From assembly GCF_030272615.1 (NCBI RefSeq), contig NC_081408.1:337994793-338058792 (forward strand): DNA of 64,000 bases. The letters run 5' to 3'. How positions within the stretch are numbered: the first letter of the stretch is position 1; each line of letters opens with the position of its first letter. Shown here one piece after another: positions 22,980 to 34,110 of this stretch. The DNA comes from Cryptomeria japonica (Eukaryota > Streptophyta > Pinopsida > Cupressales > Cupressaceae). Under the pieces are notes generated by a model. The model was not told the DNA's origin. It saw only the letters and a list, made by a program, of their open reading frames with translations, and ran no database searches. The position numbers and the translations under genes are program-made.

Positions 22980-23766
22980 AACATTGATCAGCAAGATCGG
23001 GGGGTAGATGACGTGCTAGACTAGTTTCATTAGCATAGCAGATTCTCTCCTCCTCTCTTTTGTTACCTCTTCTATGTGTTATTCTCATTCTTCTATTTAT
23101 TGTCCTTAGTGTTGTCTACTTGAGGACGATGCAAAGCATTGAGATCTCTTTTGGTCTCTCTCATGTTGACTCAAAAGACACGTGTTCGCTTCTTCTAGGT
23201 GACCTTCCTTGATTGGGGAATGAAGAACAATTATGCATACATACATATGATATACATGAATTATCATACAGCATACTGACCCCGAGGAAAGCGAAGTCAC
23301 CTCGTGCTTTGTGTTTTGTGTCTATTATCCTTGGGTTTATCTCACACTTGGGGGCTAAATCTTTGAGATAACATGCTCCTTTCCTTTCTCATTTCTTATG
23401 TGTATCACTACCTTAAAGCAATCACCCCCGTTGAGGCATGTACGATCGCTTTAACGTAGGGGGGCATACACCCCGTCTATCCCTTCAGGATACTTGAAAA
23501 TTTCTTGGCAAACTTAGCTTTGCCTTGAAAATTTTTGGTATTTTTCTTACATGACTCATAGTGAGGGAACCTTATTGCTGACAGTCATGGTTCTCCCTCA
23601 TGATCTTCCCTTTTACTTTGTCAATCGAAGTCGTAAGATCCTTAGTCGACTGGGGGCTTGGTGTATCTTGCCTCCTTGACATGGTGAAAGTCTTTCAATG
23701 TTGTTTCCTTGTACTTTACCGGAAGTATGAGCATATGCTTATACTCCCACTAAAGTGGGGGCTAAA
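22980..23766 (+). other. T 3' non-coding region and polypurine tract
   Basis: No gene. It ends with AAAGTGGGGGCTAAA at 23752-23766, directly before the 3' LTR. R2 shares this region and the same PPT. A second G-rich tract, GTAGGGGGGC, lies near 23456. Confidence 0.75.
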
Positions 23767-25019
23767 TGTAGCGTCCTAAAATTGTGACACTTGCAATTTC
23801 GACTGCATTTGGGTCTTCATGATGGCGACGCAACACTAAACCTGAATGGAGACCCCGAAACTTTCTCATGACATCAAAAACTGCATTTTTCAGCACCCTG
23901 GCCTGATCCTCCTTACACCCCGCTGTCCCTGGAGGTGGGACCATGGCACCCAGTGCCCTGGTCCCCTAGGACCATGGTGCCCATTGCCCTGTTCCCTGGC
24001 CCTATTTTTGGGCCCGGTCTCTTTTGGGTCTCGGGTCTTTATGTTTGCAAATTGGAAAACAATGTTTCCTGGTCGGCCTAAGGTCGGAAAAATCAGTTTA
24101 TCAACCCTAATTGACAAGTATATAAACTACATTTTCCTCTCCCATTTTGGGTAGATGAAAAAAAGGAAGGACATATGTGTACAAGATGCGGAAGCGATAC
24201 TCAAGCATTCAAGCATTCAAGCATTCAAGCATTCCTTCAAGCAATTGATCATTCTAAGTCTCCATTCAAGGCTAAGTGTTGCATTCAAGACAAGGATTCA
24301 ACCATTGAAGAGGAGATCACATACAACATACAACATACAACATACAACAACATCTACACCTTCGCATGTAAGAATACAAACATTCTTACAACAAGGTACT
24401 AGTACTTGTTTTACATTACAATCATTTACATTTACAGCATTTCTCATTTCTTGGTTAATTCCAAAACCGGGGTTTGACCTAAGGGCAAACCCCTAATCCC
24501 TAACCCCCCAATCATCTTCACTTTTCTGTGTGTAGGTTGCAGGTACGCGGCTGTAATTGAAGATCTGGAATCCTTGTGCAGAGACGAACAGATCCCTCTT
24601 CGTTTCGCGGATTTTTTGGAGGACCGTGTGCATGCCGAGCGCCATCGTCCAGTCAACTTTTACTCAAATTTGCAGGATAGTGCCGTCTCGACATTTTACT
24701 GCTAATTCTAGGTCTGCAGCTTCATCCTATATTCCTATCTCTGTTTATAAGTGAATCTTTCTCACTTTTCATGCGTTCCTAGCTTAATCCTTCTATCTAT
24801 ATTCTTTACAAAAGAGGGTAGCCTTGCTGTCTTAACCCTTGAAACTCATTTAGAATCCAATCTTGCCTTGTGTGGGATTGGATCTTGTGGGTTTCAACCC
24901 CTCTTTTGAATGTAAAGTCTCCCCTAAGTGAAAACCGTCAATCCTAAGTGACCTCCTTCCCCTCTCCTTGGAGTGGTGGGGGGAACACTTAGGGTTCGCT
25001 CACGATTTTCCGCTTTACA
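23767..25019 (+). repeat. T 3' LTR
   Basis: It matches 17195-18416, with a 31-bp tandem duplication of the hairpin unit at 23937-23997. A TATATAAA box lies at 24119-24126. It is followed by ttagg at 25020-25024. Confidence 0.9.
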
Positions 25020-25044
25020 TTAGGAAGCTAAAGGTATTTTTCAA

Positions 25045-26082
25045 ATGGCTTCTTTTTCTACACCTGAATTTATTGCAAAACCTACTATCATGGAAAACAT
25101 AAAACCCCCTAGGCCCATGTTTAAGATAATTCCCGAAGTAGCTAAGAAAGATGATTCCATAGGTGCTTTTTCAAAAATTCCTAAAGGTGTAGCTTATTTT
25201 AAAGACCCTAGGATTTATATTCATTACAACATTGAAGAATTAGGTTCTGAGGAATTGTTGAAAATGTTTAGAATGATAATTTGTAATGAAAATGGCACTG
25301 TCAAACCTGAACACAAGATTGTGGAAACTTTAGGTTTTGTTGAGATATTGAATATCCCTGAATTTCTAGAAGTAGTGAGAATTATCCTAAGTAGAGCACA
25401 TGGAGAATTTCTATGGTTGGATTATATCTGCAAATTTACCTGGCAAGCAATTAGGGTAGTAATTGGTTTACCCTCAACCGACAATAGACCAGACAAAAAA
25501 AAGAAGGTTCCTAACAACAAAGTAATGACCCTAACTAGAGAAACATCAAAGAGTAGATCACTAAGAGTGAATGACATCAAAGACATCAATGTGAGATTCA
25601 TAAGTATGATACTTGGTTACAAGACTACACATGCAAACAAACTTAATTCAGTTTCTAGTCTTTGCATTAATAGTGCTTATGAAATGGTCAACAACAATGC
25701 AATGATTGATGAGTGTGAATGGATAAAAGATGAACTCATTGATAATCTGAAAAAGATTAAAGGAGATAAGAAAAGGACATTTCGCTTAGGTAATCTTTTA
25801 GTATGCTTAATGTTGTATTTCACTAAGGAAATCCCCAGTATTGGACCAAAAGACTTTGGATATGACATACCGGTAGGAAAACAATTACAGGAAGATTTTA
25901 CTAGCATGGGAACTACAAAAGACAATAATATAACTGAATACTATAAAGCTTTTCAAGCCAAAATGAAAACTAGAGAAAGACTACCGCAGATTGTAGTGGA
26001 CAAATATGACAAAGAAATCGGTCTTTTCATAAAAAGGATGAGACATGGATGGAAGCTGTACTTCCTAGGACTATATGGGTAA
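25045..26082 (+). pseudogene. B ORF2, N-terminal globular domain
   Basis: A 345-aa open stretch starts MASFSTPEFIAKPTIMENI, with the same start as A ORF2. It contains HGEFLWLDYICKFTWQAIRV, then LPS, then a basic KKKKVPN; later GNLLVCLMLYFTKEIPSIGP. No catalytic motif, signal peptide or membrane span is evident; the LILYF/LMLYF helix is short and amphipathic. It lacks internal stops, unlike A. A frameshift near 26045 moves the frame into 26049-26468. Function unknown; distant similarity to the plant transposon-associated domain is inference. Confidence 0.7.
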
Positions 26083-26468
26083 CTAAAATAGGCTATGAGG
26101 TAGATCGCAACATTATTGAGACATATGCAAAAGCTTTATTAGATGCACCAAGAGAACCAACAGAACAAGTTTTTGGTAATGCTAAAACTATTGAGAGTGG
26201 TGTGAAAACAACGAAGCAAAGGAAGAAAAGAGAAAAGTATATTAGGGATGCATCAAAGAAGGTAAAGGAAATCAAAGAAAATGTTATGAACATTACTAGT
26301 ATAATGGCTAGTGAGCTGGAAGGACTGCAACCGGAGGCACACATTTCACCGGTTGGCACATCTTCTGACAGTGAGATACCAGTTGAATTCAAAAGAGTTG
26401 AGAGGAAGAGAAAACCTTCACCAGTACCCTCTCCTTCACCCAAAAAAACAAGGACTTTAAGGAAGTAA
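26049..26468 (+). pseudogene. B ORF2, second segment with basic linker
   Basis: It continues ORF2 in the shifted frame. A helical part (about residues 1-55) ends LLDAPREPTEQVFGNAKTIE, collinear with A around 13060-13130. Then comes a Lys/Glu-rich coil, and a Ser/Pro/Lys tail (KRKPSPVPSPSPKKTRTLRK) resembling a nuclear-localisation-type basic region. The stop at 26466-26468 is where a 340-bp segment absent from A begins. Confidence 0.65.
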
Positions 26469-26810
26469 CAGAACACAAAGAAAAATGGTGACATCAAAGG
26501 TCGTGAGCTGGAGGATCTAAAGACCTCAGCAAACAACATGAAATAAATGGTTGTTCACACTGAGGAAATTATGAATAATATTTAGTTTTTGTTGATGTCC
26601 CTATTTAGGTCTCTTTTCTATCTTTATGCTTTCCTTTTGCTATCTGTACCAAGATACTTTATTATGTAATGTTGTGTTTAGTTGATCCCTTTTGGTGGGT
26701 TCATTTTTTTTTTTTGAAGTGACTAGGCACTTTTTTTAGCAGTTATCTCTCCTGGCTTGTTCACGGTTCAGGTACCTTTCAATTACCTACTTTTACTTAA
26801 TCAAAACAAT
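26469..26810 (+). other. B-specific non-coding insert inside ORF2
   Basis: A is continuous across this point (near 13400-13425), while B has about 340 bp of AT- and T-rich sequence, including a run of 13 T near 26706. It has no LTR or terminal inverted repeat. It begins near GTAACAGAAC and ends near CAAAACAATAG, so a retained intron or a captured fragment are both possible. Confidence 0.5.
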
Positions 26811-27337
26811 AGGCGGTAAGGCAACCAGCCAAGAAACTAACTCCCAAGAAGAAACAAAAACCGGTCATACCCTCATTAGATAATTTGCTAAATAAAATAG
26901 CAGATGATGGTAATTTGGCTAATGTGAGTAAATTGTATAACACATTCAAGGATTCAGACAAGGAAAGCATTGAAAACAGTATTATCTTACATCTGGATTT
27001 ATACAAGAAATTTTTAATTGAAGTTGTGGATGATTTGCCTAATGAACTATATAGAAGATTGGATGCAAAGAGGATTGTAGTGATGGAATTGGATAAGAAA
27101 CTGAAAGTTGAAAAACTTCTAGTTGTACATCTGGTTAACTCAAAAGAAGAAATTGATGACCTAATTTGTGAGGCTAACAAATCTATTTTTGCTAGTGGTC
27201 ACCGACAAGTAAGTTTGATGGTAGGTAGAGTAAATGAGATTGCAGAGGAGACTACTGATAAATGGGATATCTTTTTTGTGGAAAATGAAAAACAAGAGGA
27301 AATGAACAGGTCAAAGAAAACATTCAAGGTATATTAG
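26811..27337 (+). pseudogene. B ORF2, third segment
   Basis: From 26811 the frame reads KATSQETNSQEETKTGHT-like basic text, and the open part 26885-27337 (150 aa) follows. It contains KRIVVMELDKKLKVEKLLVV and SIFASGHRQVSLMVGRVNEI, both conserved in A (13690-13860), then TTDKWDIFF. Predominantly alpha-helical by appearance. A TAG ends it at 27335-27337; A carries on in the equivalent place. Function unknown. Confidence 0.65.
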
Positions 27338-27856
27338 AAGGATAAGGACAAGGGGAAAGGTAAAGTTGGTGGAATATCGAACATCAAGATAACTGATAAT
27401 TTACCACCACATTTGGATACTACATCGGTAGATATTGTTGATCCACCGCTTACTGATATTGAAGGTATCACACATGATAACACTAATCCTGAATCTAAAA
27501 TACTATTCACCATGAATGTGGATACTCAAGAAGTGAATATTGTTGTGGATAAGGATAGTACAGAGGTTAAAGATGATAATATTGACAGTGGCAACATTGC
27601 TGAGAAACTGGTAGAGACTATTGAGGTTCAGATCCCAATAGAGAAATCATTACAAATAGAGAAACCATTGGATACTTGGAAGAATACTGAAGGTATAGAT
27701 GCTGGCACAAAGAAACCTACTAAGACTGAGACACCGACAGTTGAGCATACAGAGAAACCTACCAAGGCAGACATACATATTGAAGCAGAGAAACTGGCAA
27801 TCACTGAGACACCTAAACAATCAGACAAACCTTTACTGGTTGAAATGCAAACTTAG
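27338..27856 (+). pseudogene. B ORF2, acidic repetitive linker
   Basis: The open part 27413-27856 has DNTNPESKILFTMNVDTQEV, conserved in A at 14132-14190. It then becomes a Thr/Glu/Lys-rich degenerate repeat (EKPTK, TETP, EKL units) that is shorter in A. It looks like a flexible linker before the coiled-coil tail. Confidence 0.6.
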
Positions 27857-28024
27857 ACTGATCCACCAAAGGATAACACAAGCAAAATGGTTACAAATTT
27901 TGGAAGCATAGAGGTAATTAAGGTAATAGGTTAGACATCTGACACTTCATCAAGTGAATTCATACCTACTAATGTAATAGAGGTACTCCTAGATTCAATC
28001 AAGAAGATAACAGACTGTAATGCA

Positions 28025-28642
28025 TTGGCCTACAAGGCAATTGATGACACTATACTAATTCTTAAATTGATTGCACCAAAATGTAACATAGATCATGTAA
28101 AGGATTCATTAGGTAAATTGGACACATTGTCCAAATTCATTACTGACAATGTAATAATGGATGATAACGTGAATGAGGACACCTTGAAAGAGAAATTTGA
28201 AAAGGAGAAGGATAAATTCTTTGAGGACACAATAAAGAAGTGTATAGAACACATGAATACATTATTACTAGCACTGAACACTACAATTTTGGAATATAAA
28301 GAGTTGTACAGAGAAACATGCAAACCACATCTTTTGACAAAGGACATAGAAAAGGAGATCAGTAGAGTACAGAAAGAAATAGATGATATAGCTGATAACA
28401 TAATTGGTTCATCCGAACCTATATTAGTTATTGAGCAAGAAATAGCAGGTTGTGAGGAGAAATTGGAGAAATTTGAGAAAGAGAAGGCAATGATTAAGGC
28501 TAATGCCAGAGAACTTAAATATAAACTTGGTCCTAAGTTGGACAATCTAATCTCTAAGAGAAATGATATCTCTAAGGCATTACTTCAAGGAGAACAATCA
28601 CTGGAAGAGCACATGCATCATCTCATCGACATGATCCAATAG
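28025..28642 (+). pseudogene. B ORF2, C-terminal coiled-coil domain
   Basis: 205 aa with IAPKCNIDHVKDSLGKLDTL near the start, conserved in A at 14575-14630. It is followed by long heptad stretches (EKEISRVQKEIDDIADNIIG; EKLEKFEKEKAMIKANAREL). The A counterpart runs 14520-15006 and 29754-29983. TAG at 28640 ends it, with a short in-frame remnant afterwards (to about 28748). Such tails usually oligomerise; partners unknown. Confidence 0.65.
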
Positions 28643-28748
28643 ATTGAGGCAACCTTGAATGATAGCAACAAATTCATGCAGAGTCTTAATTTGGTTTTAG
28701 AAGACATATTTCAGATTGTAACCAACCGGTTACAAACTTTGAGGTGAC

Positions 28749-28962
28749 ATTTTTTTCACTCGTTTGACAATTTTTGACAACCTTTGTCATTGATGTCAAA
28801 GGGGGAGTAGTGGAAAGAGAAAAATGATTACTCAAAGGAGATCACTTGCTCAGGGGGAGCACATCTTTTTGGTAACTTTTTGGAAACTTTTTGGACTTTG
28901 GTTTTTGGAATAGTTTTTGGATTTTTCTCATGAGTGTTGCCATGAATGCCAAAGGGGGAGAT
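28749..28962 (+). promoter_or_regulatory. B multiple polypurine tracts
   Basis: TGTCAAAGGGGGAG (near 28794), CTCAGGGGGAG (28847) and the LTR-adjacent AAAGGGGGAGAT (28951-28962) occur within 170 bp. Repeated AAAGGGGGAG tracts are a Sirevirus trait. Confidence 0.75.
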
Positions 28963-29748
28963 TGTTGGCATTCTACACTCTTATGAGAATAGTTGGTGTT
29001 GTCATTGATGGCAACTAGTTGGCAACCAACTTGCATTCATTTGGTAAGCCACAGGCAATTACCGGCACTGGCAATAAACATCTACATACACCAATAGACA
29101 CTTCACCGGCAATGGCAACAATGCATATCGGCACCCCAGCTGACAGGGAATAAACTTTTGTTTAAATGTAATTATCTTTTGTAAAGTCGGCATGGCATAT
29201 TGTAAAAGACTCATATATATGTATGAGATCTTATAGGTCATTTTGAGAGAAGAAAGTATGTGTGTATGAAAATTGTGTATAAGGTGATATAGTTGATAGC
29301 GAAGGTTTTGGTAATGGAATGAGCTTAAACCGGTACTGAACCTGGCATAGTTGATGCTATTTTGAAGCAGTACATTGTATTGGATTTCATAATCCACTTT
29401 TGTAGTCAGTGTGACTCTCATTGAGTAGTGTGCTCTAGGCAGTTGGCCTTCCTGCATGTGCAGGCCCCTCATTGTAAGTAATATTTATTCAATGGCCAAT
29501 GAGTTAATATTGTGGGTCGCAAATCCCACCGAGGTTCTTCCCACACCGGGTTTCCTTGTTAAACATTTTGTGTTATGGTGTGTTTTCTATGCTATCTTTA
29601 TTGTTCCTGTTTACTGCATTACCAGTACATTGTTTTGGGATGCAAAGTTCTTAATAATTTTAAATATTCTTCTAATGGGTTAGATACTTATTCACCCCCC
29701 CCCCCCCCCCAACTCTCAGTATCTTTGGGATTGTCATTAATCCTAACA
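28963..29748 (+). repeat. B 3' LTR
   Basis: It matches the 5' LTR, with extra sequence at about 29535-29635. It contains a run of 16 C at 29695-29710, where the other copies have about 6-8. It is followed by taaag. Confidence 0.88.
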
Positions 29749-29983
29749 TAAAGGCTCGAGAGTTGAAACATAAACTTGGTCCTAGATTGGAAAATCTTCT
29801 AACACACCAGATTGAGCTGTCTAAAGCAACCATTCAAGGAGAAAGATCACCAAAGCAGCAAATGCATTATCTGACCATGATGATCAAACAGACTAAAACA
29901 ATTATTTCCAATAGCACTAAATTTATGCAGAGTCTTAATCTGATTTTGGTGGATATCTTTCAGATTGTACATAACTGCTTATA
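29749..29983 (+). pseudogene. A ORF2, 3' end after the B insertion
   Basis: Following the duplicated taaag, the frame resumes ARELKHKLGPRLENLLTHQI, collinear with B ARELKYKLGPKLDNLIS. It ends HNCL with a TAG near 29981. It confirms that B landed inside the coiled-coil tail of A ORF2. Confidence 0.8.
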
Positions 29984-30197
29984 GGATTTGAGGTAAAATG
30001 TTGGAATTCTTTGATTCTTTTTGACATCCTTTGTCATTGATGTCAAAGGGGGAGTAGTGTATTGAGAAAAATGTACAAAAGGGATCATTTTCTCAGAGGA
30101 GCACTCTTATTTTTGGATCAGTTTCGAACTTCATTTTTGGATATTAGCTTTTGGATTTTTTCTCATGAGTGTTGCAATCAATACCAAAGGGGGAGAT
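29984..30197 (+). promoter_or_regulatory. A polypurine tracts
   Basis: TGTCAAAGGGGGAGTAG near 30043 and CCAAAGGGGGAGAT ending at 30197 flank a non-coding stretch like B's. The second one abuts the 3' LTR. Confidence 0.75.
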
Positions 30198-31014
30198 TGT
30201 TGGCCTTATACACTCACATGAGAATAGTTGATGTTGTCATTGATGGCAACCAACTAGTATTATGGTTCACAGGCTACAACAGTAGCAAACACCATTTACC
30301 AACACTAACAGACACTTCACACTAGCATCTAGTCTACACCGACAACAGATCATACTGACACTCTAGGCTGACTTGATGTATTGTAAGGACTCATATACGT
30401 ATGAGATATTGTAAGTCATTTTAAAATGAAGTAGTGATGTATTAGGTAATGAATGTAAGTAGTATATGAGAGCCATTAATTGTATGACCAATATGATGTA
30501 ATTATCTTATGAGCGAATAAGAAGCAGAGCAGAGTGAATGTTATATACTAGCAAGTTTTTGGTTAAGGTATTTGTTTGAGCTTAAATCGGAACTGAATCA
30601 GGCATTGCAGATGCTATTGTAAAGCAGTACATTATATTTGGATTTAACCACCCATTTGTAGTCAGTGGGACTCCTTTTTGTTGTTGAGTAGTGAGCTCTA
30701 GGTTGTTGGCCTTCCTGCATGTGTAGTCCCCTATTATAGAAGTAATATTTATTCATATTGGCCAATGAGTAAATATTGTGGGTCACAAATCCCACTGAGG
30801 TTTTTCCCTTACCGGGTTTCCTCACCAAAAATATTTGTGTTATGGTGTGCATTGATGGTTGTATTTTTGTTTCTCTTTACTGCATTATTATTTGTTTATC
30901 GGTACATTAATTTGGGTTGTAAAGTTGCAAATAAGTTTAAATCTTTCATCAACCGGTTAGACATTGATTCACCCCCCCCTCTCAGTGTCTTTGAGATTGT
31001 CTTAGCACCTAACA
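30198..31014 (+). repeat. A 3' LTR
   Basis: It starts TGTTGGCCTTATACACTC and ends TTAGCACCTAACA, followed by atgag and then C1 pol sequence. Confidence 0.88.
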
Positions 31015-32390
31015 ATGAGAAGGCAGTGGCTACTAAAATTAAAGTTAAGGATGAATGGGTAATTGACAGTGGATGCTCACATCATATGATTGGAGATAAA
31101 AGGAAGTTTCTATCTTTGCAAGAATTTGATGGCGGTCTGGTTAGATTTGGAGATAACAAAGCATGTATGATCAAGGGAAAATGAACTATATCATTGGATG
31201 GTAAAAACAATACTGATAATGTTTATTATGTTGAGGCTTTAAGACATAATCTGTTGAGTATAGGACAATTGGTGGATAAGGGATTTCAATTACAATTCAA
31301 GGATAGAAAATTCAAAATCATTAATAGATCTGGATTGGAGATTGCAACCGGTACTCAGACAAAAAGTAATATATTTCATTTGAATTCTAGTGAGAATACA
31401 TGTTTGATTGCACAAATTGATGAGAGTTTCCTATGGCATAAAAGGCTATGTCATGTGAATTTTGATTTCATGGTAAAGATCAGTTCAACTAAGGCAGTTA
31501 GAGATATGCCTAAGATTGTGAAGCCCTATAATCTGGTATGCAAAGAATGCCAAATGGGAAAATGGGTCCGAACCTCTTTTAAGAGTATTCAAGACAAATC
31601 TAATGATGTTCTTGATCTTATTGATACTGATTTGTGTGGCCCTGCTAGAATTAATTTTTTTTAAGGTGATAGATATTTTATGCTAATCATTGATGATTAT
31701 TCTAGAATGACATGGGTTACTTTTCTAAGGGAGAAATCTTAGGTTTTTGAAAAGTTTAAAATATTTAAAGATAAAGTTGAGACTAAGATAGGATTGAAGA
31801 TTAAATGTTTAAAGTCAGATCATGGTGGAGAATTCACATCCAGTGAGTTTAATAACTTTTGTGAGAAGCATGGCATAAGGAGACAATTTTTTGCTCCCTG
31901 GACACTTGACTAGAATGGAGTTGTGGAAAAGGAGAACAAAACTATCTTAGATGCTTCTAGAACAATGATGATGGAAGATAATCTACCTTATATCTACTAG
32001 AGAGAAGTAGTGAGCACAAGAGTCTATACATTCAACATAGTACATATCAAAGGAGAAACCGGTAAGACACCTTATGAATTATGGTTTGGCAATATACCTA
32101 TAGTTAAGTATTTCCAAATCTTTGGTAGTAAATTTTATATCAGGAGAGATTATTTCATTGGAAAATTTGATCCTAGATGTGGTGAAGGAATATTTACTGG
32201 TTATTCTAATGAAAGAAAAACATATAGATGTTATAATAGGAGATTGCAGAGAATTGTGGAGAGCGCTAATGTCAAGGTGGATGAGCTAAATAAAAGTCAA
32301 ATTAGAGTTTATGAGAAAGAATCAACAATGAAAATGATTATAATTGAGCCGATAACACTTTTATTGATGTTGAACCAATTACTCCGATAG
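31015..32390 (+). pseudogene. C1 protease and integrase region
   Basis: After insertion A the frame begins with a protease, DEWVIDSGCSHHMIGDKRKF (intact D-S-G). A stop falls near 31183; then comes the GAG-pre-integrase domain with LWHKRLCHVNFD and a C-x2-C (VCKECQMGKW) that with the His pair forms the integrase zinc finger. The catalytic core follows: DTDLCGPARI, IDDYSRMTWV, and SDHGGEF. The glutamate region reads NGVVEKENKTILD, keeping E. Stops occur near 31662, 31740, 31911 and 31999, so it is inactive. 32010-32390 is the C-terminal part (GKTPYELWFGN). Confidence 0.85.
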
Positions 32391-33560
32391 TATCAAAAAA
32401 TTCAACAATAATTGAAGAACTGGAAAGAGGAACAAAGAATCAGGAGACTCCTAGGTATGTAAGGATGAATCATTCAGAAGATTAGATCATTAGGGATAAG
32501 AAAAATGAAGTGATGACAAGAAGGAGATTGACAACTAATGAGGTATGTTTAATTCCTCAAGTTGAACCAACATCAGTAATTGAAGCATGCAAAGATGAAT
32601 GTTGGATGAAAGCTATGGAGGAAGAATTAGATCAGATAGAGAAGAATCACATGGACTTTAGTTCCCCAACCTAAAAAAAAGAATGTTATTGGAACTAAAT
32701 GGGTATTTAGGAATAAATTGAATGAAGATGGACAAGTTGTAAGGAACAAACCTAGATTGCTTTGTAAAGGATATTCTCAGAAGGAAGGAATTGATTATGG
32801 TGAAACTTTTGCACCTGTGGCTTGGATTGAAGCTGTAAGATTATTTCTTGCCTATGCTGCACATAAAAACTAAAAGGTTTATCAGATGGATGTTAAGTGT
32901 GTCTTTTTGAATGGGGATCTTGATGAGGAAGTTATATTGAGAAACCTAATGTTTTTTCACTTTCAAATGGTAAAAAAATGGTTTGTAGGTTAAGGAAAGC
33001 TTTAAATGGATTGAAACAGGCACCTAGAGCTTGGTATGCAAGGTTAGATAAATATATTTTGAAGCTTGGTTTCACTAAAGGTAATGTTGATAGTAATCTA
33101 TATTATAAAGTCACTGATGATGATATATTGATTATTGAAGTTTTGGTTGATGACATTATTTTTGGAGGCGAAGATAAGTTGTGCATGGATTTTTCTAAGA
33201 ATATGGAGAAAGAATTTGAAATGTCTATGATTGGGGAAATTAAATTTTTCTTAGGTTTGTAGATTACATAGATTCATAAAGGTATTTTCATTTGTCAAAC
33301 TAAGTATGCTAGGGAATTGTTGAAGAAATTTGTTATGATAGACTGTAAACCGGTAAGTACTCCTATGGTTACCAATGAGAAATTGACAAGGAAAGATGAA
33401 TTTGCATCGGCAATTCCTACAAGATACAAGTCTATGAGTGGAGGTCTGCTATATTTGACTTAGAGTAAGCTTGATATAATGAATGATTGTATTGCATCAA
33501 GATATCAAAGTGATCCTAGAGAAAATCACGAGTGTGGTGAAAATAATTTTTAGATACTTG
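32391..33560 (+). pseudogene. C1 reverse transcriptase relic
   Basis: After a short spacer the RT start is visible as [20 protein letters not shown] (about 32585-32645). Frameshifts follow near 32650 and 32930. The open stretch 32978-33262 has LRKALNGLKQAPRAWYARLD and the catalytic loop VLVDDIIFGG (copia consensus YVDD, here L-V-D-D). Then come KEFEMSMIGEIKFFLGL and QTKYARELLKKFVM. Several stops and shifts follow. It copied RNA to DNA in the ancestral element; this copy cannot. Confidence 0.85.
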
Positions 33561-34110
33561 CAAGGTACATCTGAATATGGTTTGTGGTACCCTAAGTATG
33601 ATGAATTTACTTTCTATGCATATAGAGATGTAGATTAGGTAGGTGATGTTGATGACCAAAAAAGTACTTTCGGTGGAGATTTATTTCTTGGAAAGAAGTT
33701 GGTTTCATGGATCAGCAAGAAACAATCATGTAATTCATTATCTATTGTTGAGGCTAAGTATGTTGCTGCTGCTACTAACTATACACAAGTCTTATGGATG
33801 AAGCAAATGTTGAAGGACATTAAAGTGCATTGCATTGGACTAGTAGTTATTCACTATGATAACTCTGCTACTATTGACATATCAAAGAATCTAGTATTTC
33901 ACTCTAAGACAAATCACATATCTATCAAGTATAACTTTTTGAAGGAGAAGGTGGAAGAAAATGAAGTTAGAATGGTTTATGTGAACACTAAAGAGCAGAT
34001 TGCAGACATTTTCACTAAACCTTTGCCTAAAGAATCATTTGAGTACCTCAGAGATAGATTAGGGGTTTCTGACCCTTCGATAAAGAACCGATTGATACTA
34101 TTTGGCATTA
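33561..34110 (+). pseudogene. C1 RNase H relic
   Basis: The open stretch from 33699 contains LVSWISKKQSCNSLSIVEAK (family: WxSKKQxxVxLSTxEAE; the glutamate is replaced by K), then HYDNSATIDISKN with the Asp present. HSKTNHISIKYNFLKEKVEE and IADIFTKPLPKESFEYLRD end it. The part before 33699 is frameshifted. It removed RNA from hybrids in the parent element. Confidence 0.8.

Larger units (their letters stand above)
17195..25019 (+). mobile_element. T: Tat-like Ty3/gypsy GAG/protease-only (TR-GAG type) element
   Basis: LTRs of 1222 bp (17195-18416) and 1253 bp (23767-25019), by eye about 97% identical, start TGTAGCGTCC and end TTTACA. The flanks are tcagg and ttagg, four of five matching. The interior has a 1.2-kb leader, one long frame with Gag and a degenerate protease, a 0.8-kb non-coding tail and a clear PPT. 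No RT, RNase H or integrase is present, so it depends on a helper. The Gag His/Cys motif recalls Tat/Ogre-lineage Gags. Confidence 0.9.
15007..29748 (+). mobile_element. B: second copy of the A family, inserted into A
   Basis: LTRs at 15007-15727 (721 bp) and 28963-29748 (786 bp) start TGTTGGCATTCTACACTC and end CTAACA. They are flanked by a perfect taaag duplication (15002-15006 and 29749-29753). The interior repeats A's organisation: iMet primer site, capsid-less gag, spacer, ORF2, PPT cluster. It is interrupted by T (17195-25019) immediately upstream of ORF2. ORF2 is better preserved than in A. Confidence 0.9.
9664..31014 (+). mobile_element. A: non-autonomous Sirevirus-like LTR element
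   Basis: LTRs at 9664-10478 and 30198-31014 (about 816 bp) start TGTTGG and end CTAACA. The flanks aagag and atgag match at four of five positions. The interior has an iMet primer site, a Gag lacking the capsid domain, and a long second ORF, but no protease, integrase, RT or RNase H. It is interrupted by B at 15007-29748. It sits in the same orientation inside C1, and its LTR end, leader and PPT resemble C1's. Confidence 0.88.

Noticed and set aside
28093-28545. 150-codon minus-strand ORF with hydrophobic text
   Set aside because: The antisense shadow of the B ORF2 coiled coil; no support on its own strand.
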